A DNA stretch of 64,000 nt from Pisaster brevispinus. Taxonomy: Eukaryota > Echinodermata > Asteroidea > Forcipulatida > Asteriidae. Numbering within the stretch: position 1 is the first letter of the stretch; each line of letters starts with the position of its first letter. Positions 56,286 through 64,000 of this stretch are shown here, piece after piece. Position numbers and translations under genes: made by a program. The stretch covers positions 3,571,001 to 3,635,000 of the forward strand of contig JAMKCF010000023.1 in the NCBI GenBank assembly GCA_023634235.1, read 5' to 3'. A model generated the notes under the pieces. It saw only the letters and a program-made list of their open reading frames with translations. It ran no database searches and was not told where the DNA came from.

Positions 56286-59200
56286 CTTCGCCAAGTGAAA
56301 ACAAGTAATGTTGGGGTAATCATTTAGCACATTACACTAAAAAAAGGATAGATTTATGTGCCAAATCGTTTCTCTGATTGTACGACAGAGCATTCAGGAA
56401 CTTAAGCAGGCCCTTACCCTACGCCGTAATGGCTTTGCGCTCTGCTCACGCCAATTGTCTTTGAAAAAACCAGCACCCCTTTGCGAAAATTTGTTCTCGC
56501 GGGCCTGTAAATGTGTACACTTCAGCTGCTTCATCCACGGATTTTCACCCAATCCTCTGTTATCCAATACGATGTGTCATATTCATATCCAATTCAATAG
56601 GAGCTTACGTGCAAGATCTTGAAAGAAACGCACTTGTACAATGAAATCAGAAAGTTATTACAGGGATTTACACTCGATGAAACAGTCATCCTTTAACTCA
56701 AGCTTCAGCTGAGCCATTAAAGAATGTTGGAAACTGATACATGCTCTAGCTTGCATTTTGCCGTTGTGGTCGCAGCGCCTCTTGAACGTCTTGGCGATAG
56801 AGGGCGCCTTTAAATATTTATATGGCCGATAATTATGTTTGATGCAGAGTCACGTGTTACAGACGTAACAAGCATGAACCAATACATGAAATCTAGACAC
56901 GGCTTGTTTAATTAAGTCGTGTACCTAAAACAAATCTACCAACAAATTGATTCTGAATTCCCAAACCTAGAGAGTGTTTTGGCGACCATGACCGGAAACA
57001 ATTAGTTTTGACGTAAAAGTTTTGACGCGAAAACGGATCGGTAACTGGAAACAGTTCGTGACATATAAATCTCTTGAAAAAGCTTCATTTCATTTTCAAG
57101 TTGATGGAACTTTAAAATCTTTGGTAATTTTATCATTAAGGGTTATGCTTCAGGGTTTTACACTTTTAAAAGAATTCCATTGACATTTTCCGATAGTTTT
57201 TAGAGTCCGCCATCTTGAATTCAAGCCTAACCGATAAAACAACTCAGTTACGGTTTGATTGGAACAGCCGCGTCACTGCGGTTCAACCAAACACGCGAAA
57301 ACGATCAGCCAATGACCAAAGCTCAAAACATGCCAAAACGCACTCATATCTGTCGCAAATTAATGAAATCCACGCTCCGTCCTCAATGTAACCTGTACTC
57401 GACCATTGACTAACACACCATTTACCTAATTCCATAAACTGTAACAGCACAGACACTGAAATAAGTCTTTAGTGCATTGCATGAAGAGGCACCATGCATG
57501 TGAGGTCACAAGCTCAAACAGCGCCCTCACTGAGGTCAATGTTTCACTATAAACCAATTTGATCAATTACTGATCAGACCGTATCGATTCGTAAAATTAT
57601 TCACCTACTGAATATCTACTGAATGAAGTAGAACCATATATGTTACAAAGTTACACCATTTATTAGCTGTTCCGACTTACTATTGTACACGATTTTATTT
57701 ACCCCTTAAAAATTAAATTAGTAAAATGAAAGATTTAAGATCCTACATCAAATTGAAGCTTAGTGCTTAAAGTTAACATTTAATAAAATACTGATTAAAA
57801 TTCTTAGTTAATTAGCCAGTTTTAACGAGGTGAATAGTTAATTAGCCGACCTTGTTCTCACCATAACCATATCTCAAAAATTATAACGCCGATCTTCAAA
57901 ATTTCTTAAGTTTTCGTTAATGGGACGCTGTAGATGTGTTTGCCGGCCTAAAATAACGAACGACGTCATCATCATGACATCATTTATTGAGCGTTTTCAC
58001 CCGTGTACAAAACATACGGGGAAAAGTGCAAACAAATCCGATTTCCAGAAACATGATTATTCGATTAAGCTTAAGACGGTAAATTTAAAAACATAAAAAC
58101 TTATTCAAACAATGTCAGTAGAACATTCTTGGATTCCCAGCCAAAATTCATGGAATGGGTACAGCGTAAAATTAGATTTGTATTGTCGAAAAATTGTAAA
58201 ATTCTAAACAAACTCAAGTCCTGGTCCTATTTATGACCAGTGATGTTGCGCCTTTTGTATATCGTACACAACAGTCCTTACCTACGCCGACTTACACGAG
58301 TCTAAACTCATTCACAAGATTTGAGAAGAATTGTCAAGCTCTCAGCGTCGTGTGTACCAAAGAGTGTGAATGCGACAGCGTGAATGTAAAAAAAACCAGA
58401 CCGCCATGGGATGACGTGCAGGTGTAGCAGACTTGTGTGGGACCCATTCGCCTGAAAACCACACGTTTTAGAGTTCTTGTGCGATTGCATTAGTTTGCAG
58501 GAAATCACCGTGTAGCAAACAAAAAACTTGGTAGGGGTTGCAAAAGGGCGGGGAAAGGGAAAGGGAATTTGGAAAAGGGGGGAGAGAGAAAATTTACATT
58601 TTTCAAGGGGGTGAAGAGCCAAAATTAACAATAAAGTCCCATAATTACTGTTTTAGCCCAACAAGAACATATTCAGTATTAGAATTACACAACAAATGTT
58701 ACAAATATGGTTTTTAGTACAATAGCATTGACCAAAAGTTAAATCATCAACTCAAAATTATTATGTGCTACTAAAGCCCTGTCGTGTCATGCACTAAGAC
58801 GTTATCAGCGGAAAGCAGGTGTAGTAACATTTTACCATATGATTACATGATCCAGTTCCTGAACCTGTCCATGAGTTTGAGATAGTAGACATGACCCTAA
58901 TTCTATGCAGACATTAAATGTATCGTTCATCCTGTGTTTTTTTGCACTGAACATTATTTTAAGGATGTATCTTCCGTTCCTCTAGATATTTAAGTTATTT
59001 ACTAAGAAGGTTTTTTTGAGAAGATGGTTTTAGCCTATTACCGCGATCGCAATATTTTGTGTAGATCGACGGATGAACATTTGCCGAAGGTAATGTTAAT
59101 TCTGAGGCAACATACGCATCTAAAACAGGAAAATAACAAATGTCGTTTACGCTTAAGATATGTTGTTTATTAAATTATTAATACTGAAGCAGGTAGCAAC

Positions 59201-60004
59201 GCAAAACATCATTTACGAATGTTCTGTAGAGTAAAAGATTATTTTATTTACAATTACCACCCTGAGTTAAAAGTGACTCGTCCAGTCAGTCTTTAGTGGC
59301 CGGCCATTTAAACATGCATCGGATACGGACACGTGTATGTACATAATAGTGCATGTACATGCACATGTAAACCCGCTGAAAGGTTTTGTACGTTCAGCTG
59401 CCAACTGTCTAAGTTGCGAGAGTCGAATGAGATTAATTTCAACTAATTGGCGCATTGGTGGCGATACCCCCCATAATTTTTCAAGTGGTTTTCATGTAAC
59501 AAGCAAACTAATTCTATTTGACGTCTTTTCAAAAGAAAAATTGACTTCTGTTTCAAACTGCTTCCGAACCAAAGCTACATGTATAGCATTTATACATGTA
59601 AATGCAATATATTATAAAATGGCCTCTATTACATATAGCTACACGAGAAGAGTACTAGGAGGGGTCGAACATGAGATAATAACTCAGCTCAAAATGGTAA
59701 CAGTGGGTTGTCGCCACAACAACCCCCGTACATTCAGCGAACCATAAATAAGGGCACATTAACATGATCAAAACAGCATTCATGTTTTGAAGATATCAGA
59801 CAGCATAATGAAACCAAATTTAATGACACTACCAATGGAAAAAAACCATCAGCGCAATGGTTAAAATGTACATCATAAAGTCTATACTTCAAAGTTGTAT
59901 TGTTAGTGTCATTAATGTTTCGCACAATAAACCATAGTAAGCAGTCATGCTGTTCCCGTTTGATGATGTAGTTTATTCAAAATGCGGCGCAGTCCATGCG
60001 CAGT
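56286..60004. other. No gene recognised
   Basis: Open frames at 56356-56622, 58233-58427 and 59337-59747 have no recognised motif or splice support. A G-run cluster lies at about 58550-58583 (GGGCGGGGAAAGGGAAAGGG). Confidence 0.45.
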
Positions 60005-60510
60005 AGTTCACTTTACATACACTTTAAGTACTAACTTATGAGACCTGGGGTGGATTTCACAAAGAGTTAAGACAAGTCTTATCTCGAGTTAGGACGAGTT
60101 ACTCGTCCTAACTTAGGACTAGCCTTAAGTTTTTAATAACTCCTAGGACTAGTCCTAAGTTAGGACTATCTTTGTGAAATCGACCCCTGCTCCTTGATAT
60201 TGCAGGGTTATTTCGCTTTACGTACTAGTTCGTGAGTCCTAATCCTTGGTAGGAGAGGTTGTTCGCTTAACGTACTAACCTGTGAGACCTGTTCTTTGAT
60301 ATGAGGCTTATTTCACTTTACGTACTAATTTTTGAGAGCTGTTCTTTGATATGACATGTAGTTCGCTTTGCGTACACAATGCGTACTAACTTATGAGACC
60401 TGGGTTTTTTTTAGATACAGGGTTATTCCGCTCTGCGTACTTATTTTTGAGACCTGTTCTTTGATATAAGGGGTTGTTCACTTTGCGTACTGACTTGTGA
60501 GACCTGTTCA
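60005..60510. repeat. Degenerate tandem array, roughly 60-bp unit
   Basis: About eight units based on TTCGCTTTACGTACTAACTT, GTGAGACCTGTTCTTTGATAT and a short GAGGGGTTA-like link. One unit is split by the MITE at 60045-60189. Confidence 0.8.
60045..60189. mobile_element. MITE inserted in a tandem unit
   Basis: Inverted ends CTGGGGTGGATTTCACAAAG and the reverse complement of CAGGGGTCGATTTCACAAAG; the interior is palindromic and rich in TTAGGACTAG. Flanks GAGACCTG and CCTGCTCCTTGATAT rebuild the array unit, suggesting a 4-bp CCTG duplication, so the exact ends may be 60049 and 60185. Confidence 0.85.
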
Positions 60511-61551
60511 GGTTTAGACTCGGTATCCAAAAGAAGGTTACATGTAGGTTTAGGTTTTGATAAATAAGTGCATGCCAAAGGTGAACGGTCTTCTACCTCT
60601 TAGTCAGACCTACTATAAAGTTCTGGGGCACTAATCAAAACAAAACTACTTGGAACAGCTTTGTGTTTGTTCACAAACACCTAATGTCTAGTTTCTTTAT
60701 ACTATTTAAACAAATCACCACCACGATTACAAAACAACAAGGTTCTTCTACGATTGTATGGCTTGCGTCACCTAGATAAGGAAGATGAGCAAATCTCAAG
60801 ACTTAACGCCAAGAATAAGGCGATGATGTCAGCAATCTAAACATCCACAGTTTAAGTCTGGTGCGTAGGACGTGCGAGAACTAGCGGCCCACATCAAAGA
60901 ATCCTTATAACACATTCGTCCTTGGCATATTTTTATCCCCAATTGTCTGTCAACCAGTTCCTCCATTTTTGTCACAGACGTATCGAAGCATTAAAAGGTT
61001 TGCTATCTGCAATGCCCCGTGGTTAATGTCAAGCTCCGCGTGAAATCCACGCAGGTATTCGAGAAAGCTTTATTTTGTATTCCATTTCAAACTGGAGGGC
61101 GTTTAATTGGGTGTGTAGGAGACAAACACTACGCGCTAATAGTATTGTTCATCAGGAGATAGATTTACACGGTTTGCTTCTCGGTGTAATGCAATGACAA
61201 TGGTGTGTTTGGGAGTTAGAGAGGAAAGGTGATGAGAGATGGAGAGAGGAGAATGAGCCTTTAAAGGCATGGAGATGAAGTAAAATATGATGCAGCTACA
61301 AGGGACAGAACCGGAGCGTATTAGCAAATATCTATTCTATTTGATATAGCTCACAAATGGATCCCAATGGATCCCACTTGCACTGCCACAATCTCAACGA
61401 GTTGCAATTAGAAGAACAGATTGCTGAACAATTTTTTTCACAATCCACATTTCTACAGAAACAACAATGAAGAAAAAATGGCAACATTGTTATACGACCC
61501 TATAATTAAAGTGGAAACTGTAATGATTGGTTAAATTTTTGTGACATTCAT
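60511..61551. other. No gene recognised
   Basis: Nothing supported. Confidence 0.5.
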
Positions 61552-61702
61552 GAGCTTTGGTTATGATCAAAGACGACGATAACAAAACGAGAATTAAGAA
61601 ATCGAGCTTTGATTATGATAAAAGACGACTATGACAAACCGATCACACTTAAAAACCAAGCTTTGGTTATATGATCGAAGACGACGTTGACAAAATGACA
61701 AA
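61552..61702. repeat. Three imperfect tandem units, about 55-65 bp
   Basis: AGCTTTGGTTATGATCAAAGACGACG followed by (A/T)(T/G)ACAAA(A/C) recurs near 61552, 61609 and 61659 with substitutions. Confidence 0.75.
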
Positions 61703-62261
61703 TAGGTGTAAATGACAGAAATGTGGCATGCCCGTGTATAGGAACACTTGACAGTAAACAAACGTGGAAGCCTGATGCCGAGTCAATGGAGGCCACTCTC
61801 ATTATAAAGTCAATGCGTTGGAGTAATGAGTCCATTACCAGACCGCTCCCCTGAGCTACACACCTACACTTAAATCAACATTTTGACAAGGTACACGCAC
61901 GCGCACGGACATTCAGAGGCTGTTTCCCGTTGCCATCATCCTAGGTTCTTGCAAAAATTTATAAGCAGTTCAAGCAAATACCATCCCTGAATAGGAAAAA
62001 CAATACTCCCAGGATGAGATAATTTTTGTTTGTATATAGAGATAGTGTTATTGTATGTCGAGCGGTAATTCAGAGCACGGTTACCAGTTAATGTTGATCA
62101 CGAATACCGGTTGGAGTGTCGTAAACGACATAACGGACTAAGTCTCTGACAGATTCATAGATTGTTTTTTCGTATGACACAAAAGTAGATGTAGATTCTA
62201 GTTTTTCTAGCCGCCAGACAGCTCTGTCTTAAGTACTTAGTACTTACACATGCGGCTTGGA

Positions 62262-62371
62262 GGATTTGCTCAATCTGACTTCATGATTTGGTGCGCAATT
62301 TCAACCTGACCTCGTGATTTGCTGCGTAATCTCAACCTGACCTCATGATTTGTTGCGCAATTTCAACCTGT
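62262..62371. repeat. Tandem units of about 35 bp
   Basis: Three to four units of ATGATTTG(G/C/T)TGCGCAATTTCAACCTGACCTC with small changes. Confidence 0.8.
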
Positions 62372-62635
62372 CTTTGGACAGGTGCAGCATTGTTTTAAAA
62401 ACACAGTATATCAATTGTAAAGCTCGAGTTCAAAATAAACCCACACTGAGTCCACTATACTAATCAGGCGCACACAAACTTCAGGTTGCCTTTTTATATT
62501 ATATAAGAACAATATCATTTCAATAACATTTTAAGTTATAACCATTTTCACAGCTTAAATGATCGTACTTTGGCTAGCTTCCGTTTAAAGCAAATTGAAT
62601 ATCAAACGATCGATAAGGTACATCCGGGTTACATC

Positions 62636-63932
62636 TCAGAGTTCATCAGTGGATCAACAAGAACTTCCGTCATATCGCAGTCATGAGTTTAAGAGCGGAT
62701 CCACGAGAACTCCCATTCACATTTCAGACATGAGTTCATCAGTGGATCCACTAGAATTTCCGTTCATATCTCGTTCGTGAGCTCGTCAGTGGATCCACAA
62801 GAGCTCCCTTTCCCATCTTAGTCATGAGTTTATCAGTGGATCAACAAGAATTCCCTTTCACATCTTAGTCATGAGTTTATCAGTGGATCAACAAGAATTC
62901 CCTTTCCCATCTTAGTCATGAGTTTATCAGTGGATCAACAAGAATTCCCTTTCACATCTTAGTCATGAGTTTATCAGTGGATCAACAAGAATTCCCTTTC
63001 CCATCTTAGTCATGAGTTTATCAGTGGATCAACAAGAATTCCCTTTCCCATCTTAGTCATGAGTTTATCAGTGGATCAACAAGAATTCCCTTTCACATCT
63101 TAGTCATGAGTTTATCAGTGGATCAACAAGAATTCCCTTTCCCATCTTAGTCATGAGTTTATCAGTGGATCAACAAGAATTCCCTTTCACATCTTAGTCA
63201 TGAGTTTATCAGTGGATCAACAAGAATTCCCTTTCACATCTTAGTCATGAGTTTATCAGTGGATCAACAAGAATTCCCTTTCCCATCTTAGTCATGAGTT
63301 TATCAGTGGATCAACAAGAATTCCCTTTCACATCTTAGTCATGAGTTTATCAGTGGATCAACAAGAATTCCCTTTCCCATCTTAGTCATGAGTTTATCAG
63401 TGGATCAACAAGAATTCCCTTTCACATCTTAGTCATGAGTTTATCAGTGGATCAACAAGAATTCCCTTTCCCATCTTAGTCATGAGTTTATCAGTGGATC
63501 AACAAGAATTCCCTTTCCCATCTTAGTCACGAGTTTATCAGTGGATCAACAAGAATTCCCTTTCACATCTTAGTCATGAGTTTATCAGTGGATCAACAAG
63601 AATTCCCTTTCCCATCTTAGTCATGAGTTTATCAGTGGATCAACAAGAATTCCCTTTCACATCTTAGTCATGAGTTTATCAGTGGATCAACAAGAATTCC
63701 CTTTCCCATCTTAGTCATGAGTTTATCAGTGGATCAACAAGAATTCCCTTTCCCATCTTAGTCATGAGTTTATCAGTGGATCAACAAGAACTCCCTTTCC
63801 CATCTTAGTCATGAGTTTATCAGTGGATCAACAAGAATTCCCTTTCCCATCTTAGTCATGAGTTCGTCAGTGGATCAACAAGAACTCCCTTTCACATCTC
63901 AGTCATTAGTTCATCAGTGGATCCACGAGAAC
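62636..63932. repeat. 47-bp satellite-like tandem array, about 28 units
   Basis: The core unit is TCATGAGTTTATCAGTGG, ATCAACAAGAATTCCCTTTC, then (C/A)CATCTTAG, with exact 47-base spacing (for example 62821 and 62868). Two variants (CCC versus CAC) are interleaved across the array. Units near both edges (62636-62790 and 63850-63932) are more diverged than central ones, as expected for unequal crossing-over or conversion. There are no spacers between units, so this is not a CRISPR array. Confidence 0.95.
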
Positions 63933-64000
63933 TGACCCCGCCATGAACGTCAATTATGATATTCAATTCCTGCCTTTTCTATAATCTATGACCGTGGGTG

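Noticed and set aside
59337..59747. 136-codon plus-strand frame
   Set aside because: No recognised motif, repeat or splice support; compatible with chance.
62636..63932. CRISPR-like regular repeat
   Set aside because: Units are contiguous with no unique spacers, and the context is animal DNA.

Overview
The window looks like AT-rich, gene-poor, repeat-dense animal nuclear DNA. There are no operons or bacterial ribosome binding sites. Spliced exons have GT-AG borders, and there are tRNA-derived SINEs, many short non-autonomous DNA transposons with clear target-site duplications (TSDs), minisatellites and microsatellites. The secreted precursor with dibasic cleavage sites and the repeat types (pol III SINEs with a tRNA-Leu head, TTAA-bounded elements, GACTCGAGTC-rich elements) suggest a marine deuterostome invertebrate. 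An echinoderm, perhaps a sea star, is my best guess from memory of such genomes; it has not been checked by search.

Only two genes have good support. (1) On the minus strand, two exons (12334-12611, then 5239-5454) together encode most of one laminin-G-like domain, separated by an inferred intron of about 6.9 kb. I did not find the rest of this gene. (2) On the plus strand, 47640-48107 is a complete coding exon for a 155-residue secreted precursor. It has a signal peptide, an acidic spacer, and two homologous 23-residue peptides, each with a CX4C pair, ending NQRGW and followed by KR. A strong 3' splice site lies 5' of it, and a poly(A) signal overlaps the stop codon. It looks like a neuropeptide or peptide-hormone precursor whose family I do not recognise. 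It is the most promising possible novelty here.

The rest is layered repeats. 1-5.2 kb: AT-rich DNA, paired AGGTCA palindromes near 4.0-4.1 kb and a purine tract at 4.55-4.68 kb. 5.5-12.3 kb (the inferred intron): three DNA-transposon copies, a SINE, and a 32-bp minisatellite carried into a 748-bp tandem duplication. 12.6-28.4 kb: nested TTAA elements and CAGGG elements with 5-bp TSDs, a SINE split by one of them, hAT-like elements with 8-bp TSDs at 21.5 kb and 28.1 kb, and an inverted repeat with CTCF-like motifs at 24.7-25.1 kb. 30-33 kb: perfect hairpins and a 256-bp duplication. 36.5-42.4 kb: a 166-bp triplication carrying a full CRE in each copy, a roughly 58-bp array, three SINE copies and two TTAA elements. 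44.5-44.9 kb: a long mixed trinucleotide tract. 49.8-56.3 kb: duplications and hairpins. 60.0-60.5 kb: a degenerate array split by a MITE. 62.6-63.9 kb: a 47-bp satellite that nearly reaches the end of the window.

Most long open frames in the window are artefacts of low complexity, tandem repeats or mobile elements. No rRNA, functional tRNA, CRISPR array or viral gene was recognised.
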